DNA of 64,000 nucleotides from Phymorhynchus buccinoides (Eukaryota; Mollusca; Gastropoda; Neogastropoda; Raphitomidae): the NCBI GenBank assembly GCA_017654935.2, contig CM065687.1, positions 26,728,514 through 26,792,513 on the forward strand, written 5' to 3'. Both the position numbers and the translations under genes were made by a program. Every line of letters starts with the position of its first letter. The stretch's first letter is position 1. Positions 45,901-58,800 of the stretch are shown here, one piece after another. The notes beneath the pieces were generated by a model. That model was not told the origin of the DNA, made no database searches, and was given only the letters and a program-made list of their open reading frames with translations.

Positions 45901-48388
45901 TTGTTATCAAAAGGAGAGCCTGTATGTTTTTGCTTCTATATTATTTTGCTTCTGCCGTTGCTACAACTATTACACCAATGGTACATACCCTTCCTCTTCT
46001 TCTTTGTTGTCATTCAATTTGTCAACGTCACTTAACCCTTTCACTGCCAATGTCGCATTTATGCACCACAATGGTTTAACACCCATGTCACTAAAAGGCA
46101 TCAAATCAGGGCCTGTTACCCGAAGACCCTATTTTCTTAATTTTGGGAGGTAAGGATAGGCCTAATGTTATATATGTCACAGAAGAACTCCCAATATTGC
46201 AGATTTTTTTTCTCTACCCAGTTAAGTTTAATGGGGGGTTTTTTGCTGAAAAATGGCTGGCGGCGAAAGGGTTAAAATATTATCTTTTCTCATTTTGTTT
46301 GTTTGTCTTTGTTCTTCCTTGTGTTTTTATATTGTTGTGTTGCCTTCTTTTCTTTCTTCCATAATTTCTGTCAACCACCACACTCCCTGTATACTTTTGT
46401 GCTTTCTTCATTCCTTTCTGCCCTCCTACCTTCCTTCGTCCCTCCCACCCACCTGCAAACCTCTTGTATTCAATCACAATTCTTTCATTCGCATTTTCTG
46501 ACTTGATCTCCTTAACTTTCACCAGGCACGGGCTACCACATGATCATAGTAAAGAACGAGACCTGCAATGTCCCAGAACTGACACACCTCATTCAGGAAC
46601 GGATCCCTTCAGCCACTTTGGAAAGCGATATTAACGCGGAGTTGTCCTACTTGCTGCCAGACAAAATGTCCCACATATTTCCGCAGCTTTTCGACCAGCT
46701 GCACGACTATAAAGACGAACTGGGCATAATCAACTTTGGAGCTTCAGCCACCACCTTGGAGGAAGTCTTTTTGAAGTAATGGTTTACTTTGATAGTTTAA
46801 TATGCCTTACACGTACAAAGCTTGTTATAGTTATAGAGTGCTCTTGGAGATTAAAGCTAACTTGTTTTGTGATAATGAAGTCATAGTTTATTTTAAACTC
46901 TAACATTTAGAAAGGTTAAAGTTTGTTAATACATAATGTGCTTGGAGCTTAAAACATATTGTGCCCTTATGGGCTATTCTTATTTTGTTTTAGTACTTAC
47001 ATAAATTCCTATCTAACACCTTTAGATTAGTGTGTCATTGGAGCTTAAGTGGTTGAAGATGGTGACTGTCAGGTGTTGAGGTCAAGATGAACAACAACAA
47101 AAGGGAGAGGAAACGTTGGCCTGTAGAGCAAGTAGAGCAAGTCATACGGAAACAAGCGCGGATTCGCAATCGTTTGTGGCGTGCGACAGTTGAAAACAAA
47201 ACATCATTTTAAAGAGCAGCCTTAATTTGAAGTGCAGCCTCGATTTGAAGTGCGACAATTTTGGACCTACCGACAAAGTGAGTTATAGCTTTGTGGCTTG
47301 TGCCACAAACAAAAACGGAGGAAAAACAGTTTCATTGGATTTTCTCCACTTGGGGAGAGTGGGCCGATCCTGGAGGTATTGCAATACCAGGCCAACCCGT
47401 GGCAAAGGTGGAGCAAGCCCCTGACACTTCGCCGAGGTTTAATCAGTTTTATATCGAAGCCCCCGATAGGGAGCGTATCAGATATTAAGCTGATAAGAAC
47501 AGATACTTTTTTCATTTTTGATCTTAGCCAAAAGGCCGAGAAGCGAAAAAAGTCAACGGTTTCATGAACCTCAGCCAATCCACGACGTGACGTCGTATTT
47601 CTAGGCTGTTTTAATTTGCATTTTGACTGTATAAGAATGATTATAATTGTAGCATTTTAGGAATAGAAAGACTCTTTGAAACGGTTATACTTAAAGTTGA
47701 CTGCAAATTCAAGTGATACTATTAACAGCTTTTCGGATCCACAACGAGGCTAAGTTTGCGAAACATCATTTTAAAGAGCAGCCTCAATTTGAAGTGCAGC
47801 CTCGATTTGAAGTGCGACAATTTTGGACCGACCGACCGACCGACAGACAGACCGACAAAGTGAGTTATAGGTTTGTGGCTTGTGCCACAAACAAAAACAT
47901 ATGGAGTCATATGACTATCTGTACAGGTCAGATTTCCTCTCCCTTTTGTTGTTCATCTTGACTGCAAGACCTGGCAGTCACCATCTTCAAACACTTCAAG
48001 AAAACTGTTTTTGATGCCCTTTAAGTTTTATTAATTGCTTGAAAGTCAAATTTGAGTCATAAGAGAAAAGCATGGTTTTAGTGTAGTAACTCTTCTGCCT
48101 TTTATTTGATTACAGTTTAACCATGTTTAGATATGTTCGCATTGTTTCGCTTTTTTTCTGTGTAGGCATATGTGATGGGAAAAGAGGTGGATACAACAAA
48201 CACAAAGTGTGCGTCTCTTTTGTTTTTGTGGTAATTGTTAGGTGTGGTGGAAGGGGTAGTGATGAGGATATTACCAATTTAATGCTTTTCTTGCTTTACC
48301 TATGTGTCTTCCTCGTTTTGATCTTTTTCTCTGTTGGTCTCTGTGCTGTCTTTCTGTCTCTCTGTCTCTCTGTCTGTTTCTCTCTGTC

Positions 48389-48429
<41 letters not shown>

Positions 48430-51075
48430 CTCTCTCTCTGTCTCAGACCTGCCTACTGCTACGATTTAGCCGTAGCAGCTACGAAAAATAAAGCTTTGCT
48501 ACGGAGCTACGGCAACCTTAACATTGCTACGGAGAAAAACAAATGCCGCCGCATTTTATTTTTGCTTATGCCGTTCCCGGTTTTGTCTGTTTCTAAGAGC
48601 AGACGCCGTGTCACGCGCGGTAACCTAGTCACTTCCGTTTTTATCAGTGACTGCGCATGCGTTCTTAGTACTTTCTCTGAAAAAAATGGCGGACTCCAGC
48701 AGCAGTAGCGATTCGGGAGATGTTTCAAACGAAAAAAACCGAACCCAAACCAGAAAACGAAAATCATGTGGTACACCATCTTGTTCTAAGAAAAAACATC
48801 GGCCTGACGCACAAGTTTTTAAAATAGCTTACATGGAGGAGTGGCCTTGCATCGTCAGAAGTCGACTTGGTGCGAACCATGCTCACTGCAACCTCTGCCA
48901 TGCAGACTTCTCTGTGAATCAATGGCGGTAGAGACGACCGTCAACATGTTCAATCGGCGAAACATAAACAGTACGTTTCGGCTCAGGAAGAGAACAAATT
49001 GATTGCCGTCATTTGTGGATGCTACGAAAATTTTTGCCATGCTACTGAAAATTGATGGCTGGGCTACTGATTGGGAAAATTCCAAGTAGGCAGGCCTGCT
49101 GTCTCTCTCTCTCTCCCTTTCCATCTTGCGCAGTCTCATTTTCCACTTTCCCATTTCTTCCCAACATGCCTGCACCCCATGCCTGTTTCACTCAAACCAT
49201 TCACTACTCATGTGGCCCAGGATTGCCGAGTCCGACAAAGAGGAGCAGGATCCTACACAATCCACACTGGCCACAGCTACGCCAACAGCTACGCCAACAG
49301 TGCCCAGAGCAGAAAGTAACACTTTATTTTTGTAATTGAAATTAAATTATTAAAAACAAACAGCAAAGGCACAGTTAAGCTACCCTACTCCACCCCATGT
49401 TCATGGCTTTCAGTCTCAATGTGTCATTGTCTCTAAGTCTAACCTGACTGATACTAACACTGTCCCTTTTCCCAACCAAGGCAAAAATGTTGCTTTTTGT
49501 GTAAACGTTTTCAATAGCGAAACTGCAAGTTTGCTAAACGTTCTTGCTCAATAGATCTGACCCTTTGACTGCCAAAGATATTTAGAGAAGAAAACCTATA
49601 CAAGAGAATTGACTATAAGTATTCCAGAGTACATTGCAGTCATCTTTTGATGTGAACGGATGAAGTCTTTAATTAAAACTGCACATTATACGGTATGCGT
49701 TAGTCAAGAGGCTGGATACTAAAAAACAACTCCTAGATAAAATATTTGTTAAGTCTTCAGATTGTAATGTCTCGAGCACAGGCATGTATAATATGACAAG
49801 AATATCATGTCTCATGCACGTAGATACAATATTTTTAAGTCTACAGATTTTAATGTTTCGAGCACAGGCATGTATAAGATGACAGGAATATCATGTCTCA
49901 TGCATAACATGTTTCTTGTTGAATGGGATAACATTCGACTGAATGTTTCTGCTTCTGGGTTTTTTGTATATCTGAATTTGATTTATTTTAATTCAGCCTA
50001 CCCTAAGAAAACGAATTACGTTTGTTTGTTCTTTTGTTCTCACTCTCCATCCTCTCTCCCTATCTCTCTCGTTCTCACTATCACCATTTCTCTCTTTTCA
50101 TCCCTCTGTCTCTCGCTCCCTCCTTCCTTTTCTCTTTCTTACTCTAAGTCAGTCAGCTGAGTGCACACTATTTTTTTTAACCTTTCTTCCCACCCTTTTC
50201 CTGCCGAACTGTTTCTGCCTCTCTACCTAATTCCTCCGTATTAATACCCACTTTATCTCACGCACATCTCCACCACCCTCCAGGTCTGAACCGTGGTTGC
50301 TACACCAAGCTCTCAGGGTGGTCCCTGCACTGGAGTCGCGTCTACGGGCTGGTGATCAAGAAAGCCATCCACTCCTGGAGAAACTGGGCCATGAGCCTCA
50401 CGCAGCTGGCCTTGCCTGTGGTTTTCACCCTCCTGGCGCTCGGTGCCGACAAGGCAGGGAGGCGAGCCACAGTTGTGGAGCCCTCCCTGGACTTTAGCCT
50501 GGACCCCTTCGGACCAACCACCGTGGCCTACTCCAGTGGATACAAGTGGGGCTTCTTTTCATTTGTTTGATTTGGTAAAGTATGTCCACCAAAGATGATA
50601 ATAATTTTAATAATAGTAATAATAATTTTATTTCATATAGCGCTACAATCCATACAGTAGTATGCTCGATGCGCTTTACAAAGGCAACATTAAAATCAAC
50701 ATTAAAAACATGCATTAACCCTTTCACTGCCAAAGTCGCATTTTAGCACCACAGTGACTTGACACCCATGTCACTAAAAGGCATCACATTGGGGTCTATT
50801 ATCCAAAGACCCTATTGTCTTAGTTTTGGGAAGTAAGGATAGACCTTATTTTATATATGTCACAGAAGAATCCCCAATACTGCAGATGGATTTTGTTCTC
50901 TACCCAGGTAAAATTAATGGACATTTTTGGCTGAAATATGGCTGGCAGTGAAAGGGTTAAAATCAACAAGATAGTCATACTACCAACATTCCAGTGCAAA
51001 GAAATAAAGTGACAAAATGATACCATGCATATGTGCACACATGCTCCTGTGTACACATGTGACTGCACACACCTA

Positions 51076-51139
<64 letters not shown>

Positions 51140-51552
51140 TTTTTAAAGTAAGAAACAGGACAAAAGAGATCATCCATTGTTTTCAAAACAGAGATGAGTC
51201 CAAAACAACAATACCATCGGTGGATCAATCAACTGTTTTAGAAGACATTTCTTGTTTGTGGTATCATGGGATGCTGCCACTCCGTAGTTTTGTTCTTGTA
51301 CTCAGACTGCATAAGAAAAGTGACACAACCCTGAGACAATCATTCAGATAATTCTAGACAACCTGGCTGACCGGTTCCCTTGCAGCTCCAGCGAGGACAG
51401 CGAGAAGATGGCCCAGCTGTACAGTGGGCAGTTTGAAGGGCACGTCACCACGGTCAAACTCGAGGAACAGAATCGGAACATGACCCAGTTCTTTATTGAC
51501 ACTGCAAAGGACAAGGGCACTGGTGCATACAACAAACGATTCATCATTGGTA

Positions 51553-51585
<33 letters not shown>

Positions 51586-54500
51586 TTAAATGAAAAACAT
51601 TTTATTCATCTAGGCCATGGCTCCTAAAGAGAGAGAGAGTTAGAGAGAGAGAGAGAACGAACGAACGAACGAATCTTTTTTATTGATGGTTAAGAATAAG
51701 CATAGCTTCTTTACATCTTGCCATCAGAAAAGAGAAAATGCAACAACAACAAATTCATGAATAAACAACATTAGCTAGTAAATCATAATGTAGACCAAAA
51801 ACGCAAGAAAAAGTACATGAAAATACCAAGAAAACACACACACGCACACGCACACGCGCGCGCACACACACGCTCACACACGCACGCACACGCAAAAACC
51901 GACACAGACACACTAACAAAAGTCGATGCTAACATCGAGATAAATAACCATGCATATCAAGTCACATCATAATAATTAAAAATCAATGACACATGAAAAC
52001 ATATGAAATGAGAACATCGAATTGGCGCTAGTGACAAAATAAGGATTATGAGGACTAGAATAAATATTTATTACTTTGAATTAACAAACTCTGTCATCAA
52101 CAGCTTATGGTAGTTATGTTTAAAACTGCTCAAACTACCTTTGATTGATGAAGTAGCGAGGATCGTGTTCCACAAAGCACCACCAGAATAGGTTAGGCTT
52201 GACTTGAAAAGGTCAATGCGCGGCAAAGGTAACATGAGTTTGTGTGTATGGCGTTGATCATTAGTTCTAAATTTATTTGTGAGTGATGGTGGAGCACAAC
52301 CAGATAATATTTTGAACATAAAAACAGCCTTGTTGAATGTAAGTTTCAAATGGAAAGGCAAGATGTCTAATGTCACATAATCCGAAATGGTTAATGTTGA
52401 CGATTTAGCTAAGACTAATTTCAGAGCACGTCTATAAAGACTTGACAGTGGCTTTAGAATATTTTCACTTGCACCATCCCAAATAGTTGATGCATAATTT
52501 ATATGGGATTCAATAAAGGAATGAAAAAATATTTTACGAGAATGTAAGTCTAAAAAGTGTTTAATTTTGGATAACTGAAATATTTTTTGGGAGACACATT
52601 TGCAAACATTTGACACATGTTCAGACCAGGAGAGGTTTTCGTCAACAACTACACCAAGAACTTTGTGGAAAGAAACTTGATTAATATTGTTACCGTTTAT
52701 AAGAAGAGGAGGGACATTAAGATGAAGATTTTGTCGTTTCTGTCTACTTGTTATAACCATAAATCTAGTCTTTAATGGATGGAGACTCATGTGATTTAAT
52801 TCAGACCAGTTAAGTAATTCATCAATGCTCTTTTGTAATATAGACAATACAGTTCTGTAATCAGAATGACTTGAATGCAGTGTAGTATCATCTGCGAATA
52901 ATTCGCACAGAGAACTGAGAACTAGAGGCAAATCATTAATGTAGATAGTGAATAATAAGGGTCCAAGAACTGAACCTTGAGGTATACCATACTTGGTTGT
53001 TAGAGTGGTCGACAAGCGCCATTAACTGCAACAATCTGCTTCCTATCAGTTAAAAACGACGAAAGAAGCTCTATTATGTTAGTAGATATACCATATATTT
53101 TAAGCTTTTTTAGAAGTAGGGAATGATCAATGACGTCAAATGCTTTCGCAAAATCAACTATAAGGACACCAGTTAATTCATTGTTATTAATATTGGATAG
53201 CCACTTATCTACTAGGCTAGTGAGTGCTGTGTGGCAAGAATGTTTAGCTCTAAACCCAGACTGGCAAGGATGGAGTAGATCAAAATGATCAAAATGATTG
53301 ATAATATGTTTTTTAATATGAGTTTCAAAAGGTTTAGATAGGGCAGAAATGATAGATATAGGCCTGTAATTGGACGGGTCTGAGCGATCACCAGATTTAT
53401 ATATAGGAGTGACTTTAGCCACTTTGAAAGCTTTAGGGAATTGATTTTTTGAAATAAACAAATTATGCATAAGTTAGTGATTCGGTAATAACTGGAGCAG
53501 AGTGTTTTAAAATTTTACTATCAATATCATCAAGTCCTCTAGTATTAGTTGGTTTTAGGTGTATTAGTGCATTATAAACCTCATAAGTGGCCAGAGGGGG
53601 TATACTAAGTTCAGATAAAATTTCTTTTTTAGAACAAAAATCGTGTAAGTATTTAAGATCGTTTTCTGAGGATTTGTCTGAACTAATAATGGAACTAGCT
53701 ATTTCTGAGAAATGTGCATTTAACGTATCAGGAGATAGATCCTTTATTACATGATGTTTTACATTCGCATGCTTATTAGTTAACTGATTTATGGCTGTCC
53801 ATATGGATTTGCTGTCAGATTTTGAAGAAACTAATTGCTGAAAATATTCCTTTTTTGATGCCCTTTTTAAGGTGGTAACAAAATTCCTTTGTTTACGGGC
53901 ATCTTCTAAGTCGTCATTAGCAAAAAGCGACTCTCTCAAATCAATCGCATCTTGAACATTTTTGGTTAACCATGGTTGTTTGGGAGTATCTTTAGCACGT
54001 TTAATTTTGAAAGGTGCATGCTTGTTGCAAACATTTAAAAAGGTATGATAGAAGATTTCAAAGGCTTCATCGGGATTTGTAAATTGGTAAACCAATGACA
54101 AGGGTGCATTAGTTAGATCAAATAAGAAGTGGTCCAGGTTAAACTGGGTACAATTTCTGTATCTGACAAACGTGTGCATATTTTTAGGAACTTTAACACC
54201 CTTTTTTAACCATGTAAAACAAATGGGAAAGTGGTCACTACAGTACAGAGTTGGTGAGCAAATTTCCACTAGATTAGTAGGTTGGGTTGTATAGATATGG
54301 TCAATCAAAGTCTGAGAGGTTGCAGATATTCTTGTCGGTTTATCAATAACCTGGGTAAGAAGCATTGATTCAAAACAGCGGGACCATGTTTCATTACGTT
54401 TTAACAGATCAATATTAAAGTCACCAAGCAAAAATATTTCATTGGAGACTAACAAGATTTCATCCATTAGGAGTGTAAAGTTGCTAACCCAGTTTACAGA

Positions 54501-55800
54501 GAGAGAGAGAGAGACATTCCATAGCGATTTTTAAAATTTTAATGAAACTTTTTACTGATAATTGATGTCAACCTCTTCTTGCTCTCCCCTATTGTCCTAA
54601 TCGATTTCAGGGGCGGAGTTTGACTCCTCTGAGTTTGACACCCTGAGAGCCGTCAGCTGGTTCAACGGTCAGCCTTACCATGCCCAGCCCGTGGCCCTGG
54701 CCTACACGCTCAATGCACTGGCCCGGAAATACGTCAACAGCGACGTGGACATGCGCAGTGGCATGTACCCATTGCCTGCAGAGGGCAAGAGCACTGAGTC
54801 CAAAACGTCCATGGGCTCTCTTATGGGGTTTATCATATCATTCTGCATTTCTATCGGGATGGCTTTCCTGACCAATTCCTTCATCCATTTCTTGGTCAAG
54901 GAGAGGATCACTGGAGCTAAACACCTGCAGGTGGATTGCTGGGCATAGGCCAAGTGTTTGCTGAGAATGTGGAAAAAAGTTTAGTTGAGAGAGCGAGAGA
55001 GAGAGAGAGAACGATATAACGAACAAAGTTTTTGATGATTTGATGCAAAATGATCGACTTAATTTCTTATCCTAATGAAAAACAGTAAATTTCATGTTGT
55101 TAGATCATTGGTAAGTCAATATTTCTCTTCATGTTCATTCACTTAAGTTACAAAAGCAGTTATATTATAATAATGGGTAAAGGTAAAGATGTGCCACCCC
55201 CCCTGCATTTCTCGGTTAATTCTATTTTTCCGTTTTTGCCTTTCTTACCATACATAAAGCTGTATTTTAGGAACATTTTTAGCTAATAACCTTTTTGGAA
55301 CACTAACCCTATCCCTAACCCTAGCCCTAAACCTAACCCTACCCCCCACTATGTACTGCAGTACACCGCGATTTGTCACAGTTGTGGTTCGTTGCGTTTT
55401 TTCGTCTTATAGGGTGGGGGGTAGGGTTAGGCTTAGGGCTAGGGTTAGGGATAGGGTTAGTATTCCAAAAAGGTTATTAGCTAAAAATGTTCCTGAAATA
55501 CAGCTTTATGTATGGTAAGAAAGGCAATAACAGAAAAATACAATTAACCGAGATAGGTAGGGGGGGTGGCACATCTTGACCTTTACCTAATAATGTAATA
55601 ATACTGCATGTCATTTCCATCCAGACATCCATAGGTGAATACAAAAGTTAAATCTACAACAAGACACATGAGAAGTAAAAACAAACAGAATACAAAAACA
55701 AAACAACAACAAAAACAAAAACGTAAAACAACACATACACACCCACACGCGTGCTCACACACCTACACCCACGCACACACACACATACACGCGCGCGTGC

Positions 55801-55835
<35 letters not shown>

Positions 55836-58800
55836 CCCAACAATATTACAATATTTTTTATACATATTCCATGAATATTTTCCAGAACAATAGATACCAA
55901 TAAATAATCTCTTTCACCTTATCAAAACCTTATGTACCCACGTCAAGAAAGACAGACATAAAGATCCCAATTTTTATTAAAAACAATTGTGTGTGTAGAG
56001 TTAATTATTGATGCATGTTTTCTATCGGGGATCTTCCTTTTAGATTTTAAGAAAAGCATTTACACAAGCATTTACACAAGGAATGGTTTTATTTATTTTG
56101 CATTTTGTATACATAAAACAATTGGCCAAAAGAACAATAACATCAAAAATGTTATCTGATCTGAGGTTTCTAGCATAGTTGAAAAAGAACAAACGTTTCT
56201 GTGAATTTAAACCAGATATCTGGCATTGTCACGCTGTTCATTTATAATACGTTCCAACTGAAGCCAGAAGGGCCGGTCACATTTCCAAAACATATGCTGG
56301 ATTCCATTCTTTTCTTTTCTTTTTATTACTGATTATTTCAATATTCAACTTTTGTATTATTGTCTTTTATGATGCGTATTAATCCTGCATATGAAAGAAA
56401 TATAAAAACAATTGTCATGCAAAGGTGGTGAGCGGGGTGAGTCCCTTGGAGTTCTGGTGCGGTAACTTGCTGTGGGACTTCGCCAACTACCTCCTGCCCT
56501 GCTTTGTGCTGCTGCTGGTGTTCTGGGCCTATGGCACCGAGGCCTATGTAAAGGATGGCCGGCTGGGCCTGGTGTTCCTGTTGCTGGCTATGTACGGTCT
56601 GGCCAGTCTGTCCTTTGTCTACCTCGTACATTTCTTCTTCTCCACCCCTGCCACGGCCATGGTCATCGGCATCGTCTTCAGCATTTTCTCAGGTTAGGCT
56701 ACGCTACGCTCGTTTATATCTCATTTACCTTTATTGGCGTGTTACCTGATAAGGGCTAGAAAAGAATCTTGATTTTCCCCATTTATTTCCCAATGCTCTG
56801 TTGTTTGCAAATGTCTCATTAATTTTATCTGTGCTGGTGTGTTAAACGTTACATATTCATCGATATATCCCTCACCACTTAAGTGCCAGAAAAGAATCTT
56901 ATCGTGAACTCGTTTATTTATTTCAGTTTAAAAGTATTCCTTGTTGTTCTTCTTCACTCTACAGTTGTTGGGTTCATGTGTTTCTTTCCAAAATTAACTT
57001 GGATTGCACTCTCAGGTAATTTTGAAACGGGAGCTGACATTTCCATCATGATGGTAGGGTCTAAAATTTTATTCCAATAAATTTACCAGGGAACCAGTCG
57101 CTGTGGCGCAGTAGTAACCGTCGCGGACTAGTGGCTGGAAGGTCTTGGGTTCAAATCCCATCACAGGCGGGTTTTTCTTTTTGGTCATGGACCAACTCGT
57201 AGCCAGAGTGAGTGTGCTATGGGTTTAATGGGATGAATGAAACCATACAGTTGAGCTTCATCCGCTTAACAGATGCGAGTCTAAGAGTGTTGCTCTAATT
57301 TCATAGTCGTTACTGCAGGTGTCTGTAGTTCTCAGGCCTGGTTAACGCCACAATATCTTGAAAGGGACGTGTATAGGCCGTGAGGCCTCTTTTTAGCCAG
57401 TCCCTCAACTATCTACCTACTTACCTACCTACCTACCTACAATATCACTATGAAAGGAAGCATCATGGAGTGCCCTGCCACTGTGTCTCAGACCAATAAG
57501 GAACTCCATAGCATCATCATCATTGTCATCCGCCCCATCTTCGTTCATCAATCACCAAAAAGAAAAAAAAGTATCAAATTCTGTGGCCTTACATGCCCTG
57601 CTCTCATTTTGACCTCAGTTTTGATTTGCAATCCAGTCTATGCCCTTGGTGCGTTTGGGTCAAACTCAGGTAGATAAATATGTTTTGGGGAGCTGTCGGT
57701 GGATGGATGTTAGGCGCTCTCAGAGGAAGACCTGACTCATGCTGGCTCCGTGACTAAGACATTATTGTTATCAGTAGGGGGGGCTTAGTAAGTGGTGTCC
57801 TGCATATATAAACTCAAAATAGGCTCCACTGAACTCCACCGAAGTGACCCAGCAGCAGTGCAGTGCCCCCCCCCCCCCCCCCCACCTCCCACCCTTGACG
57901 GCCTAACATAAATTGGCTACCTTTGGACAGCTGATTTCGGATTCTGCGAGTGTGGCTGCTAGTTGGGACTCGGAATGAGCAGCGTGGAAGCAACGCCTTT
58001 GTACGACACAGAATATGGGACAGCACAAACAAAAACAAATAGTAATAAATAAATTTACGAGAAACACTTCCCTAAGTTTGTTTTTTATTTTATAAGCATC
58101 ATGGTTTAAAATGGTTGTGTTTTAGATGATAATCTGAAATGACAGTCTTGAATATGAATTGTTTTGGTCCCTGTGGCTTGGTCTTTGAAACTGAATGGCA
58201 TTGAATGTGGTGTTTTTTGGTGCATATGGCAGGTCTGATCACCACGGTAGCAGTGTTCATCCTGGGGATGATTCCTACAGCTGAGGAATTATACAAGACG
58301 TTGAACCTTTGTTTTTTAAGCCTGTTCCCAAACTACGGCTTAGCCAAAGGGTTCATGGATATGTATGCGAACTACGCCAACAATCTCCAATGCACAAAGA
58401 TGAACTACACTGTGAACTGTCATCATGCGCAAGGCCCATGCTGCCGTGATTATGGTTGGCAAACGCTTATCTGTTCGTCTGTCAGCTTGCTTATCTGCTT
58501 GTCTCTAATTCTGCCTGCTTGTCTGCCATGTCGTCCTTATGTCTGTCACTATGCCTGAGCGACCATGTTTGTAATGAAGATGAAATATTGACCAAAGTAT
58601 CTTCTTGGAAAATAGTGATGTCAAAAAAGAAAAGGAACTGGAAAAGGTACCTTTGAGTAGCAAGCTCTTAGTCATGGAGTGGCAGTAGAAGAAAAAATGG
58701 ACAGGTTGTAGGTAGTAGTTTTTGTTTCTTGTGAACATAGTTCATACAAAGGAAAGTGGAAGGGGAGTAGTGGGAGTGGTCGGCAGGAGTGGAATGGAGA

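Larger units (their letters stand above)
51660..54500 (-). mobile_element. Jockey/CR1-like LINE, 5'-truncated, two frameshifts
   Basis: Minus-strand element inserted in the intron between two TMD2 exons. From 5' to 3': C-terminal half of an APE endonuclease (GDFNIDLL near 54425, SDHFPI near 54235), a linker, RT with motif [13 protein letters not shown], motif [11 protein letters not shown] and catalytic LFADDTTLH, and the C-terminal domain to a stop at 52071. Frames change at about 53465 and 53005; otherwise it is intact, so insertion is fairly recent. The 3' UTR (52070-51675) ends in a GTTC repeat tail. GA tracts lie at both edges, suggesting a GA microsatellite target. Confidence 0.9.

Noticed and set aside
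47360..47547. Functional U2 snRNA gene
   Set aside because: The branch-site pairing block and Sm site are altered, and it is embedded in a mobile element; kept only as a U2-like pseudogene.
54480..54513. Start codon and complete ORF for the minus-strand LINE at 54467
   Set aside because: The ATG is internal to the endonuclease domain; the element is 5'-truncated.
55300..55460. True telomere or chromosome end
   Set aside because: The repeats are short, imperfect and mirrored inside a foldback element with unique DNA on both sides.
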